From contig NZ_VTQH01000002.1 in the NCBI RefSeq assembly GCF_008763945.1, positions 157,657 through 221,656 on the forward strand: 64,000 nucleotides of DNA, in the 5' to 3' direction. The notes under the pieces are model-generated. The model did no database searches, was not told where the DNA came from, and worked only from the letters and a program-made list of their open reading frames with translations. The translations under genes and the position numbers were made by a program. Shown one piece after another: positions 17,944-26,991 of the stretch (position 1 is its first letter; the number at the start of each line of letters is the position of its first letter). The stretch comes from Microbacterium testaceum StLB037 (GTDB lineage Bacteria; Actinomycetota; Actinomycetes; Actinomycetales; Microbacteriaceae).

Positions 17944-19511
17944 ATGGAACTGCGCGCGACGACCGACCGGCTTCGGGCGGCGAGCGAGCGCGTCGCCGCG
18001 CTGATCGCGGCGCGGGATGTCGAGGCGCTGGACGATCGCGAGGTCGTGGGCTTGATGGCCGAGGTCGCCGCGGCGCGGAATGCCCTCGACGTACTGGCCG
18101 CATGCGCGGCGCGGGTGATCGAGGCGCGCTCGGTGCGCGAGCGGGGTGGGGCGGGCTTGGCCCAGAGCCGGGGGCACCGCAACGCGACGGAGCTGTTGCA
18201 GACGCTGACCGGGCAGAGTCGAAGCGAAGTGGTCCGGTCGATGAAGACCGGGAGGGATCTATTGCCGGCGATTCCTCCCGCGGTCGGGCCCGACGGCGAT
18301 CGTTCTGAGCCCGTGCCCATCGCTGTGTCCGAGGACTCCGGCGGGGAGTGGCTCGGCCGGATGAGCGGCGCGCTTCGAGATGGGGCGCTCAGCCACGCGC
18401 AGTTCCAAGCGATCCGGGTGGGGTTGGGTGAGCCGCCCGTCGAGAGGTATCCAGACCTCGATCCGGAATTCCTGCCGCGCGCCTGGGAGGCCGCCGTGGA
18501 GAGGCTCGTCGCGGAGGCTCCGCACCTGCCCGTCGAAGAGCTGCGCGCGTCGGCGCGGATCGCTCGGGATCGCCTCGACCCGGTCGGTGTGACGCTGCGG
18601 TTCGAGGAGCGCTTCGCCGCGCGATCCTTTCGCTCGTGGATCGACGAGCACGGACAGCGGCACGGGCGTTTCGTGTTCGATGACGACGCCGCGGCGTGGG
18701 TCGACGGGATCCTGCAGGCGGCGTTGCGTCCGCGGCGTGGCCCTCGGTTCGTGGATCCGGATGCCGCTATCGCCGACGCCCCCGACGATCGGTCGGGGGA
18801 GCAGATCGCGTACGACACGCTGATCGCCGTCCTGCGCACCGGCGCGGCCGCCGATCCGGCGCAGGCGTTCGGCGATCGGCAGCCCGGGGGGAGGATCGTG
18901 CTCGAGGCGTCGGCTCTGGTTTCGGGCGAGGCGGATCGTGTCGAGCGATCGCGCGTGGGAACCGAGGTGGGATCTGGGGTGGGGACCGAGGTGCGGTCGG
19001 GCCTAGGAACGAAGTGCCGTCAGGGGTGGGGGCTGCCGTGCGCGGGGTCGGGCATCTCGAAGACGGCGGAGGAGCCCTCCCCGGCGGGGTCGTCGAGAGC
19101 TATCTCTGCGATGCGGGTGCCGTGCCGGTCTCTTTCGGTACCGATGGGAGGCCGCTCGACGTCGGCCGACATCAGCGACTGTTCACCCGCGCCCAGCGGA
19201 TCGCGATCGCGGTGCGCGACGGCGGGTGCATCGGTATCGGATGCCGTGCCCCCATCTCGCAGTGCGAGATGCACCACATCGACCATTGGGCGGCGGATCG
19301 GGGTAGGACCGACGTCGACGACGGCGTCCCCCTCTGCCGGAACCACCACCTGGGTCTCCACAATCGGGGCGAGAGGATCGTGCGCGAGCGGGATCCCGTC
19401 ACCGGTCGAGACACCTACTGGTTGCACGGACCTCCGGATCCGCACACGGGCGAGGTTCGGCCACCGACGCTGCTGCGCTCGAGATCCCCGCGCCGTTTCG
19501 GCGCGGCGTGA
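17944..19511 (+). pseudogene. DUF222 / HNH endonuclease protein, single-base frameshift
   Basis: Member of the actinobacterial DUF222-HNH family (the 13E12 repeat family of M. tuberculosis). The first 355 or so codons ([20 protein letters not shown] onward, DUF222 region) read in one frame. The HNH nuclease domain reads in the frame one base back: CEMHHIDHW then PLCRNHHLGLHN, ending at 19511. The break can be placed in the third copy of a 24-nt repeat, which is one base short at 19009-19010. Restoring one C gives a continuous 522-residue protein. It may be a true pseudogene, a phase-variable gene or an assembly error. As it stands, the first frame runs to 19530 without the HNH motif. It diverges from the pyr operon. 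Confidence 0.85.
18955..19025 (+). repeat. Three-copy 24-nt coding tandem repeat with one-base deletion
   Basis: Copies at 18955-18978, 18979-19002 and 19003-19025 encode V-G-T-E-V-(G/R/P)-S-G. The first two are 24 nt; the third is 23 nt because ACC-GAA has become AC-GAA, which shifts the frame of the HNH gene. Such a repeat is a plausible slippage site. Confidence 0.8.
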
Positions 19512-19527
19512 CAGAACGCGACTCACG

Positions 19528-19708
19528 TGACTGCGCGCGTTGCTTGTGAATGCGGGCGTTGCTTGAGACCGTGCGCGATGCGGTGTGACTGTGCGCGATG
19601 CGGCGTGACTGTGCGCGGCGCTCGTGGCCGAGCGAGAAGCTCGCGGCCGAGCGCGAAGCGGGTCGCCGAGTGCGACGCTCGTGACCGAGCACGACGCGCG
19701 TGCTCGGG
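19528..19708. repeat. Degenerate ~19-20-nt tandem repeats
   Basis: The gap between the HNH gene and the VOC remnant is filled by short imperfect repeats. The clearest pair is 19571-19590 and 19591-19610, 20 nt each with one difference (units starting GTGCGCGATGCGG). Later units carry the core CTCGTGGCCGAGC and its variants to about 19708. I see no gene in it; it may hold the terminators of the two convergent genes. Confidence 0.6.
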
Positions 19709-20104
19709 TCACTCCTCGTCGGCGACGATCTCCGCCTTGAAACCCGCGGAGTTCTCCAGCCACCCGGCGTAGTGCGAGGGACCGCCGGCGAACGGGTACC
19801 GCTCCTGGTACAGCGGGCGCCACCCATGCGCGCTCGCCGCGGACATGATGGCATCCACCTGCGCCCGAGTGCCGCCGAGGAACGCCAGGTGGTTCACGCC
19901 GGGAGCGCGCCGGTCGTGGTCCGGCCCCGATAGGTTCGGCGAAGTCGTCAGAGTCAGGTACGGACCGTAACCCGCACTTCACGTCTCGCCGTCAGCCCAC
20001 TGCCCGGTTCGCTCGAAACCTACCGCACGACGCAGCCAGCCCCACTCGGCCTGCGCCGCGCGCAGGTCGGCCACCCACACCTCGACGTGATGAAAGCCCG
20101 GCAC
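19709..20104 (-). pseudogene. VOC/glyoxalase-family protein with internal TGA
   Basis: One frame from the GTG at 20102-20104 to the stop at 19709 would encode 131 residues of a vicinal-oxygen-chelate (glyoxalase/bleomycin-resistance-like) protein. It starts with a typical VOC strand FHHVEVWVADL and ends with PGVNHLAFLGG and AGWLENSAGFKAEIV. Codon 42 is TGA (19981-19979), just after WADGET, where related proteins usually carry Trp; TGG to TGA is a single change. The frame is otherwise intact, so the lesion is recent or a sequencing error. The C-terminal half could restart at a GTG at 19897. It follows the Rieske gene by 10 nt, as if in one operon. Confidence 0.75.
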
Positions 20105-20114
20105 GAGACAGCTC

Positions 20115-21707
20115 TCAGCTCGCGGCGACCTCGGCACGCTCGGCGGCTGCGCGCTCGCCGCTGGGCGTCGAACGGATGGGCGTCGAACGGATCGGGTGCC
20201 CGGTGGTCGTCAAGCACCGACCGGTGGCCAGGTCCCACTTCCAGTCGTGCAGCGAACACGTCAGCACGCCGTCCTCGATCTTGCCGGTCTTGGTCAGGTC
20301 GGCGCGCAGGTGCGGGCAGCGACGCTGAACGGTCCAGCCGTCGATCTCGGCATCCTCGGTCTGATCCGACTGCTCGGCGTACCAGTTCTCGACATACTCG
20401 ATCCGGTCGCGCGACAGGCACTTCAGGAACGTCGTCAGGAACTCGTTGAACTTGCCCGAACGACCCACCTCGAACTGCATCGACAGGAAGATCGAGTTCG
20501 ACCAGTCGATCTCGTGATCGCGGATGTTCGTCGAGACGAGATCGGCGGGGATCGTGTACCAGTAGATGCACTCCTCGCCGGCGTATTCGCGAAGCTTCGC
20601 CTTCGGGAAGTCCACGACCATGTCGAGCTCTCCGATGCGGAAACGCACCATGCCACCCACGCCATTGCGGATCGTGCGGGCGCGACGCAGCAGCGGCTCC
20701 CACCACTCTTTCAGGGCAGCGAGCATCTCGGCTGGCGGGATGACCTCGGCACGCGTGGCCTCCTCGGCGCGGACCTCGGCCTGACGGCTGTCGCGCTGCT
20801 CGGCCAGGTAGTTCCACTTGTCGCCGAAGACGCGTTCGATCTCGGCATCCGTGTACAGGGTCTGGGCGACCGTGACATCCGATCCCCGAACCTCGACCTC
20901 CGTGCCGGGCAGGAACAGGTAGCCCTTCTGGTCGGGCCGCTGCTCCTTCATATGCGCCAGGAATTCGCGCTGGTCGGTGAAGATCGAGTCGTTCTCGAGC
21001 CCGGTGCCGTTGTAGCGGAAGAGTTCCTCGCGCAGGAACATCGGCGGACCCGCCATGGGGAACACGTGCTCGGCGTCGACCTTGTCGATGTAGTACATCG
21101 CGCGCTTGTTCTGCGCGTCGCGCTTGAGCTGGGCGAAGTTCTGCTTGGCGTCCTGGGGCAGGTCGTAGACCATGGGCCACCAGATCGCACCGGAGACCTG
21201 AGTGAAGTACGCGTCGGGCTTGCCGAAGTCGAACAGCTTCTCGAGATCGAGCGGGTGCGAGTCGTTCTGGTTGAGGATCGACGCGGTGCCGTCGTCGAGC
21301 GACAGCGACGAATCGCCGATCGGTCCGTCCGAGGGCGCGCGCAGCGGCGTGACCATGAGCTTCAGGTCACCGAACTGCAGGGGCACGCCGGCCTCGGTGC
21401 GAATGAGATTCGTGTAGCCGAGGGCGATGAGGTCTTGCTCGAGGTCGTCGGTCGGATACTCCGGGAGCAGGACCTTGATGTCCTTCGACACGTACCGCTC
21501 GAGCATCGCCGGGTCGAAGTGGTCGCGGTGGCGGTGCGAAATGTAGAGGAAGTCCGCCTTGCCGAAGCGCTCCCAGTCGAGAGCGCGGTTGTCGGGGAAC
21601 GGGAACCACGAGCCGAAGAAGCTCGGACCGATGACGGGGTCGCAGATGATGCTGCCGCCGCGCGTCTCGATGAACATTCCCGCGTGGCCGAGGCCGGTGA
21701 TCTTCAT
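20115..21707 (-). CDS. Metallo-beta-lactamase-fold / Rieske [2Fe-2S] protein
   Basis: A 530-residue protein combining an N-terminal UlaG-like metallo-hydrolase domain with a C-terminal Rieske cluster. The metal motif HRHRDHFD lies near residue 58. The Rieske ligands are RCPHLRAD (CxH, about residue 462) and LTCSLHDWKWD (CxxH, about residue 485). The same two domains, in the other order, make up CMP-N-acetylneuraminate hydroxylase, so an oxygenase-like role is possible; the substrate cannot be told from sequence. There is no signal peptide. The last 25 residues are low-complexity. It is preceded by a 22.3-kb gene on the same strand and followed by the broken VOC gene. Confidence 0.8.
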   Translation of the reverse strand: MKITGLGHAGMFIETRGGSIICDPVIGPSFFGSWFPFPDNRALDWERFGKADFLYISHRHRDHFDPAMLERYVSKDIKVLLPEYPTDDLEQDLIALGYTNLIRTEAGVPLQFGDLKLMVTPLRAPSDGPIGDSSLSLDDGTASILNQNDSHPLDLEKLFDFGKPDAYFTQVSGAIWWPMVYDLPQDAKQNFAQLKRDAQNKRAMYYIDKVDAEHVFPMAGPPMFLREELFRYNGTGLENDSIFTDQREFLAHMKEQRPDQKGYLFLPGTEVEVRGSDVTVAQTLYTDAEIERVFGDKWNYLAEQRDSRQAEVRAEEATRAEVIPPAEMLAALKEWWEPLLRRARTIRNGVGGMVRFRIGELDMVVDFPKAKLREYAGEECIYWYTIPADLVSTNIRDHEIDWSNSIFLSMQFEVGRSGKFNEFLTTFLKCLSRDRIEYVENWYAEQSDQTEDAEIDGWTVQRRCPHLRADLTKTGKIEDGVLTCSLHDWKWDLATGRCLTTTGHPIRSTPIRSTPSGERAAAERAEVAAS

Positions 21708-21795
21708 GCCGCTCCTGTGTCGTTGGCGAACCCGAAGAGTCTACGCGCGCACGGCTGCGAGCGTCCGGGGAGCGCCGGGTGTCGACATCACGCGG

Positions 21796-22341
21796 TCACT
21801 CCCCGTGCGGCATCGGCGGCAACGTTCCGTAGGCGTGCGCGGTGAAGGGATTCGCGACGTAGGTATCGGCGCTGCGCGGGTCGACCCGCCGCAGCGCGAC
21901 GGCGACGCGGGAGGCGACGGCCACCGCCCACATGCCGTGGCGGCAGCAGGTGGCGACGACCCCCTGAGAAACCGTTGCAGAGCCCTGCCGCGCGTGCCCG
22001 CCCACGTGCACCCGCGTCTCGGTCCACGAGGAGTCGTCCTGGGCGAGCGCCAACAGCGCCTCGGTCGAGGGGCGTTCCCGCGCAGGAGACAACGCCCCGG
22101 CGAGGAGGCACGCCGCCACACGGGCATCGAGCTCCGACGTCCACGTCGACGAGGTCACGAGCGCGACCTCGTCGGCAGACCGCGCGGCGAGCGTCACGTC
22201 GGTCGCCGGCTCCGTGACCAGCCCGCTCCACCCGGCGAGCCAGCGCTGCGGCTCCGTCACGCCGTCGCCGAAGACCGCTTCGAAGAGGGGAAACGTCGGC
22301 GGATGGTACCCGGACTCCCGGGGTGATCTCGGACCGTCCAT
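21796..22341 (-). CDS. Hypothetical protein
   Basis: A 181-residue open frame (MDGPRSPRESGYHPPTFPLF start) not assigned to a family by me. It has no signal peptide or membrane segment and contains an Ala/Val-rich core with a CC pair (ATCCRHGMW). A competing frame on the same strand (21788-22381) is Arg-rich low-complexity and less protein-like. It starts 62 nt after the helicase stop, so it may share that transcript. Confidence 0.5.
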   Translation of the reverse strand: MDGPRSPRESGYHPPTFPLFEAVFGDGVTEPQRWLAGWSGLVTEPATDVTLAARSADEVALVTSSTWTSELDARVAACLLAGALSPARERPSTEALLALAQDDSSWTETRVHVGGHARQGSATVSQGVVATCCRHGMWAVAVASRVAVALRRVDPRSADTYVANPFTAHAYGTLPPMPHGE

Positions 22342-22403
22342 CGCTCAACCCCTCGCTTCGTCGGTTCGTCCACCCTGGCACGCTTCACACGACGGAGAGG
22401 CGC

Positions 22404-25352
22404 TCACGGCGCCAGCAACCCCCGGATATCGTCCGCGTCGAGCGAAGCGGCGAACGCGTCGTCGTCATCGATCACCGCATCGAACAGAGCCGCCTTCCGG
22501 TGCTGCAGCGCTCGCACCTTCTCCTCCACCGTGCCGGCCGCAATCAGGCGGTAGACGAACACGCTCTTGGTCTGCCCGATCCGATGGGCCCGGTCGATGG
22601 CCTGGGATTCCGCGGCGGGATTCCACCACGGATCGAGCACGAAGACGTACTCGGCCTCCGTCAGGGTGAGCCCGAACCCACCCGCCTTCAGGCTGATGAG
22701 GAAGACCGGTGCATCTCCCCCGCGGAATCCGTCGACCACCTCTCCCCGCCGAGCGGTGGAACCGTCGAGGTGCGCATACGACATGCCCGCGGCATCCAAT
22801 CTCTCCGCGGCGAGACCGAGGAACGACGTGAACTGACTGAACACCAACGCACGGTGCCCCTCGGCCGCCACCTCGACGAGACGCTCGAGCAGTACATCGA
22901 GCTTCGCCGACCCCAGATGGGCGTCTCGCTCATCCACCAGCCCCGGGGCGAGAGCGAGCATGCGCAACAGCGTGAGGGAGCGGAACACGATGAACCGCTG
23001 CCGATCGAGATCGTCGAGCAACCCCAGAACCTTCTGCCGCTCGCGCTGCAGCACCCGGTCGTACAGCTCCTGGTGGGCGGGCCCGAGGGGCACGGCGATC
23101 TCCTGCTCCTGCTTGGGAGGGAGATCGGATGCCACGACGTCCTTCGTACGCCGCAACAGGAAGGGCCGCACGCGCCGACGTAGACGATCAAGCGTCTTCT
23201 CGCGATGCGCGCTCGCCGCGGCGGCCGCGAGAGCGGTGGGGGCATCCGTCGGCAGCTGTTCGATCGCGCGGGTGTAGTCCTCGCGGAACTGGCGGATCGA
23301 GGGGAACAGTCCCGGGGCGGTGAGCGCCAGCAACGCCCAGAGGTCGTCGAGGCCGTTCTCGATCGGCGTCCCCGTCGCCGCGAACACGGCATCCGTCTCG
23401 AGGGATGCGATCGCCCGATGGATCCGCGTCGCCGGGTTCTTCACGAACTGCGCCTCATCCAGCACGACGCCCGCCCAGTGCGGAGCGCCGAATTCCTCGG
23501 CATCCGTCCGCACCACCCCGTAGGGGGCGACCACGAGATCCATCCCCGCGGCGATCTCGGCGATCGATCGCGAGCGACGCACCGCCGTGGCCTCGACGAC
23601 CGCGACCCGCAGATCGGGAGCGAACCGCGCCGCCTCGTCCCTCCACGTGGGCAGTACCGAGGTGGGAGCCACCACGAGCCACGGCCGTTGCTCCCTCGAG
23701 GACTTCGCGTGGGCGACGAGGGCGAGCAGCTGCAGCGTCTTGCCGAGCCCCATGTCGTCGGCCAGGATGCCGCCGAGCCGGTGCGCGTGCAACAACGCGA
23801 GCCACGACAGCCCCTCGCGTTGGTACGGGCGCAACTCCGCACGGAACCCCGGCGGCGTCGGCACCTGCGGCACCTCCGCCACGTCGCGCAGAGCGCGGGC
23901 CAATCCGCGCCACTCGACGGCCGCCTCCGACTGATCGGCGAGATCCTCGAACTCGGCCCACAGCGCCAGGTGCGTGCGGGGCAGGCGCGGACCCGTCTCC
24001 CACTCGTCGAGCGCCGCCGCCTCCTCCAGCAGCTCGCGCAGTCGCTGCAGAGCCGGGTGGGCGAGGGAGAACCACGCGCCGTCCGAGAGCTTGATGCGCG
24101 TCCGCCCCCGTGACAGCGCCGAGAACAGCATCCCGAACGGGATCATGCGCCCCTCGATGGTGACGACGATCCCGAGGTCGAACCAGTCGCGGTCGAGCGA
24201 CTCCACCGCCGTGATCCGCAGCGAGGGGTCTCCCCTCAGCTCGCGGAACGTCGGCGCCGTCCCCGTCGTGCGCACGCGCACCTCGTCGACCACGTCGACC
24301 GCGGGGAGCACCCGCGTGACGAACACCGCGGCGTCGGCGTCGCGCAGAACAGCCAGAGGCGTGATGGGCAGGTCGGATGCCGCCATCCACGCCGTCTCGA
24401 ACCGCTCGCCGATCTGCGCCTCGACGCGCAGGTCACGCTCGGTGTCGCGTCCGGCATCGTCGTACGGAAGGCGCCGAGCCCCCGGATAGACCCACTCGAG
24501 GCGATACGAGACGTCGTCGTCGGCGTAGCCCACGGCCACTTCGAGCGTCGGACGACCCGGAGGAGGAGGCGGAACCCCCGCCCCCACCGACAGCGGTGCG
24601 CGTCGCGCGAGTCGGGGGTACACCTCGGCGACGAACTCGTCCGCTTCCCCGCGGGGCACGTCGACGCCGGCGGTCCCGACCAGGGCCGGAAGGGGGTCGG
24701 GCAGATGCACAGCCGCGAGCACGATCGGCACCGGATCCACCTCGACGGCGTAGGCGAACAGCCCTGAACCGCCGATTGCGCGGACGTGCGCGGCATCCAT
24801 CGCCCGTCCCTCGATGTCAACGGCCGCCGACACGCGCAGCGCTCCCCCACCCACCGCGTCGAGCGCCACCCGTGCCGTCGCCTCGCGCGCGAGACGCACC
24901 TGTTGCTGGGCGTGCATCGACACGAGAGGGATGCCGAGCCCCTCGGCCGCAGCCAGGTGCGGCCACAGCAGCGGTGAGTCGACGGTGTCGAGGGCCACGG
25001 TGTCGCCGGAGGGCGCGAACGGTCCCGCCGTGCGCAGGGCCTGGGCGAGGGCGTGCAGTTCGGCGAACCACCGCACGTGCGCCGGGTCGAAGGTGCCGGA
25101 GGATCGACGCACGGCATCCCACGTGGCATCCGCCTTGATCCACGCATCGCGCGCTCCCCGGACGAGGGGGCGGGCGACGAGCTGCAGGTCGTCCTGCCGC
25201 CGCGCGAGCATGCGCGGAGTCACCGGCACGACGGCCCGGGCCTCCCACCGCGCCGGGTCGTAGGCCTCGCGCTGGCGCAGTTCGATCCCGAGTGCGAGCC
25301 CCGCGTACGACGGCGCCGCGCCGCCGGGGATCAGCTCACGCCACGACGTCAT
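22404..25352 (-). CDS. SNF2-family DEAD/DEAH-box helicase
   Basis: A 982-residue Swi2/Snf2 ATPase (RapA/HepA-like bacterial branch) acting on DNA or protein-DNA complexes. The first 500 residues are an uncharacterised SNF2-associated region. Helicase motifs in order: ADDMGLGKTLQLLAL (about residue 535), VVLDEAQFVKN (DEAQ, about 629), FAATGTPIENGL, ALVFSQFTSFLG, LKAGGFGLTLTEA and DRAHRIGQTKSVFVYRLI (about 920). The ATG at 25350-25352 has GGGAGGA seven nt upstream. I see no SWIM-domain or methylase partner next to it; related genes often have a SWIM protein nearby. Confidence 0.9.
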   Translation of the reverse strand: MTSWRELIPGGAAPSYAGLALGIELRQREAYDPARWEARAVVPVTPRMLARRQDDLQLVARPLVRGARDAWIKADATWDAVRRSSGTFDPAHVRWFAELHALAQALRTAGPFAPSGDTVALDTVDSPLLWPHLAAAEGLGIPLVSMHAQQQVRLAREATARVALDAVGGGALRVSAAVDIEGRAMDAAHVRAIGGSGLFAYAVEVDPVPIVLAAVHLPDPLPALVGTAGVDVPRGEADEFVAEVYPRLARRAPLSVGAGVPPPPPGRPTLEVAVGYADDDVSYRLEWVYPGARRLPYDDAGRDTERDLRVEAQIGERFETAWMAASDLPITPLAVLRDADAAVFVTRVLPAVDVVDEVRVRTTGTAPTFRELRGDPSLRITAVESLDRDWFDLGIVVTIEGRMIPFGMLFSALSRGRTRIKLSDGAWFSLAHPALQRLRELLEEAAALDEWETGPRLPRTHLALWAEFEDLADQSEAAVEWRGLARALRDVAEVPQVPTPPGFRAELRPYQREGLSWLALLHAHRLGGILADDMGLGKTLQLLALVAHAKSSREQRPWLVVAPTSVLPTWRDEAARFAPDLRVAVVEATAVRRSRSIAEIAAGMDLVVAPYGVVRTDAEEFGAPHWAGVVLDEAQFVKNPATRIHRAIASLETDAVFAATGTPIENGLDDLWALLALTAPGLFPSIRQFREDYTRAIEQLPTDAPTALAAAAASAHREKTLDRLRRRVRPFLLRRTKDVVASDLPPKQEQEIAVPLGPAHQELYDRVLQRERQKVLGLLDDLDRQRFIVFRSLTLLRMLALAPGLVDERDAHLGSAKLDVLLERLVEVAAEGHRALVFSQFTSFLGLAAERLDAAGMSYAHLDGSTARRGEVVDGFRGGDAPVFLISLKAGGFGLTLTEAEYVFVLDPWWNPAAESQAIDRAHRIGQTKSVFVYRLIAAGTVEEKVRALQHRKAALFDAVIDDDDAFAASLDADDIRGLLAP

Positions 25353-25431
25353 GCCGCGATCCTCCCCCGAACCTCCGATATGCCCGCGGACGCGGCATCC
25401 GTCCCCCTCCGGAAACGACGCGACGCGACCG

Positions 25432-25446
25432 CCGACCGGGGGTCGG
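25432..25446 (-). terminator. Possible hairpin terminator after nusB
   Basis: CCGACC and GGTCGG pair around GGG, 28 nt past the nusB stop. It is short and has no T-run. It occupies the 121-nt gap between nusB and the helicase, which otherwise shows nothing recognisable. Confidence 0.35.
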
Positions 25447-25473
25447 GGCCGCGTCGGAACACGTCGATCCGGG

Positions 25474-25884
25474 TCAGGACGAACGCGCGATCCGCGCCAG
25501 AACGCCGTGCACGAACGACCCCGAGTCGTCGGTCGAGAACTCCTTGGCGAGCTCCACGGCCTCGTCGATCGCGACGGCCGTGGGTACCTCGTCGTTGTAG
25601 AGGATCTCCCACGTTCCCATGCGCAGCAGGGCACGGTCGACGGCGGGCATGCGCTGCAGGGACCAGTCCTTCGAGAACGTGGTGATCTGCTCGTCGATCG
25701 CATCGCGATTGTCGATCACGCCGTCGACGATGTCGCGGGCGTAGAGCCACGACGCCTGGCGGTCGGGCTCTGATGCCGCGCGCTTGGCCTCGGTGGCGAG
25801 CATGACGGGAAGGTCCTCGCCGCGCACGTCGGCCTGGAAGAGGATGTCGAGGGCGCGCTTTCGCGCTTTGGTACGGGCGCTCAA
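25474..25884 (-). CDS. nusB: Transcription antitermination factor NusB
   Basis: Binds boxA RNA with NusE (S10) to allow rRNA antitermination. The 136 residues form the all-helical NusB fold, with ARKRALDILFQADVRGEDL at the N-terminus and VDRALLRMGTWEIL and AIDEAVELAKEFSTDDSGSF as signature helices. It starts 2 nt after the efp stop; efp-nusB is a conserved pair. Confidence 0.95.
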   Translation of the reverse strand: MSARTKARKRALDILFQADVRGEDLPVMLATEAKRAASEPDRQASWLYARDIVDGVIDNRDAIDEQITTFSKDWSLQRMPAVDRALLRMGTWEILYNDEVPTAVAIDEAVELAKEFSTDDSGSFVHGVLARIARSS

Positions 25885-25886
25885 GG

Positions 25887-26447
25887 TCAGCTGATGCGGC
25901 CGAGGTACTCGCCCGTGCGAGTGTCGACCTTGATCTTGGTGCCGGTCTCGAGGAACAGGGGAACCTGCATCTCGTAGCCGGTCTCGACGGTGGCGGGCTT
26001 GGTGCCGGCCGACGAGCGGTCGCCCTGCAGGCCCGGCTCGGTGTAGGTCACCTCGAGGATCACCGACGGCGGCATCTCGACGTAGAGCGGGTTGCCGTTA
26101 TTGAGCGCGATCTGCACCTGCTGGTTCTCGAGCAGGAAGTTCGCGGCGTCGCCGACGGTGGCGGCGCCGACCGTGATCTGGTCGTAGTCGGCGACGTCCA
26201 TGAAGACGAAGCCGTCACCATCGTTGTAGAGGTAGGTGAAGTCGCGGCGGTCGACGTTCTCGGTCTCGATCTTGGCGCCGGCGTTGAAGGTCTTGTCGAC
26301 GACCTTGCCGCTCATGACGTTCTTCAGCTTCGTGCGGACGAACGCGCCGCCCTTTCCGGGCTTGACGTGCTGGAACTCCACGACGCTCCAGAGCTGACCG
26401 TCGATGTTCAGGACGATGCCGTTCTTGATGTCTGCGGTGGATGCCAT
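25887..26447 (-). CDS. efp: Elongation factor P
   Basis: Rescues ribosomes stalled on polyproline stretches. The 186 residues form three beta-barrel domains. The tip loop of domain I reads KPGKGGAFV, with Lys at the functional position. No modification genes (epmA/epmB, ymfI) are seen here, and actinobacterial EF-P is reported to work with an unmodified lysine. The terminal TGEYLGRIS is typical. It follows aroQ by 72 nt and precedes nusB by 2 nt. Confidence 0.96.
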   Translation of the reverse strand: MASTADIKNGIVLNIDGQLWSVVEFQHVKPGKGGAFVRTKLKNVMSGKVVDKTFNAGAKIETENVDRRDFTYLYNDGDGFVFMDVADYDQITVGAATVGDAANFLLENQQVQIALNNGNPLYVEMPPSVILEVTYTEPGLQGDRSSAGTKPATVETGYEMQVPLFLETGTKIKVDTRTGEYLGRIS

Positions 26448-26499
26448 GAGTGCCGATATTCCGTTTCGTGAGTCGAAGTGGGCGAGAGCCCGACGTCAG

Positions 26500-26505
26500 A
26501 GTCTA
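26500..26505 (-). promoter_or_regulatory. Candidate -10 box for efp-nusB
   Basis: TAGACT on the minus strand, 53 nt before the efp start and just past the aroQ stop. It is the same hexamer as before pyrR. It would let efp-nusB be expressed independently of the quiC-aroQ transcript. No clear -35 is seen. Confidence 0.35.
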
Positions 26506-26519
26506 CGCGATCCGCGCCG

Positions 26520-26978
26520 TCAGCCGTCGGCCCGACCCGAGACGACCTCGACGAGAAGATCGACCGCGCGGGCGTACCCGGGCACGCCCTCTCCGATGAC
26601 GTGCACGACCGCGACGTCTTCGATGTACGAGAAGTGGCGGAACTCCTCGCGCTCCTTGATGTTCGAGATGTGCACCTCGGCGACGGGAAGGTGGACGGAT
26701 GCCAGGGCATCGCGCAGTGCGACGGAGGTGTGCGTCAGCCCGCCGGCGTTGATCACGATCCCGGCGCAGTCGAGACGGGCGGCGTGGATCGCATCGATCA
26801 GCACGCCCTCGTGATTGCTTTGGATCGCCCGCACCTCGAGACCGTGGCGCTCGGCCGCCTCGGTGGTCACGCGCTCGACGTCGGCCAGGGTGTCGCGGCC
26901 GTAGATCTCGGGCTGCCTGGTGCCGAGCAGGTTGAGGTTCGGACCGTTGACGAGCAGGAGGCGGCGGGGCGTGGTCAT
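26520..26978 (-). CDS. aroQ: 3-dehydroquinate dehydratase, type II
   Basis: Converts 3-dehydroquinate to 3-dehydroshikimate, a step shared by aromatic biosynthesis and quinate breakdown. From the ATG at 26976-26978 it has 152 residues. Family motifs: LLVNGPNLNLLGTRQPEIYG (with the catalytic Tyr at its end), AIQSNHEG, VINAGGLTHTSVALRDAL and EVHISNIKEREEFRH. A GTG 9 nt upstream is also possible. It begins 13 nt after the quiC stop, so it is placed to be co-expressed with the catabolic gene rather than with aroB, from which it is separated by the island. Confidence 0.95.
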   Translation of the reverse strand: MTTPRRLLLVNGPNLNLLGTRQPEIYGRDTLADVERVTTEAAERHGLEVRAIQSNHEGVLIDAIHAARLDCAGIVINAGGLTHTSVALRDALASVHLPVAEVHISNIKEREEFRHFSYIEDVAVVHVIGEGVPGYARAVDLLVEVVSGRADG

Positions 26979-26991
26979 GCCTGGCACGCTA

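Noticed and set aside
18950..19030. Programmed ribosomal frameshift joining the two halves of the HNH gene
   Set aside because: There is no slippery heptamer or following pseudoknot. The exact one-base shortfall in the third repeat unit explains the shift better.
21788..22381. Alternative 197-codon frame over the hypothetical gene at 21.8-22.3 kb
   Set aside because: Arg-rich low-complexity product; the overlapping frame 21796-22341 has more protein-like composition and codon use.
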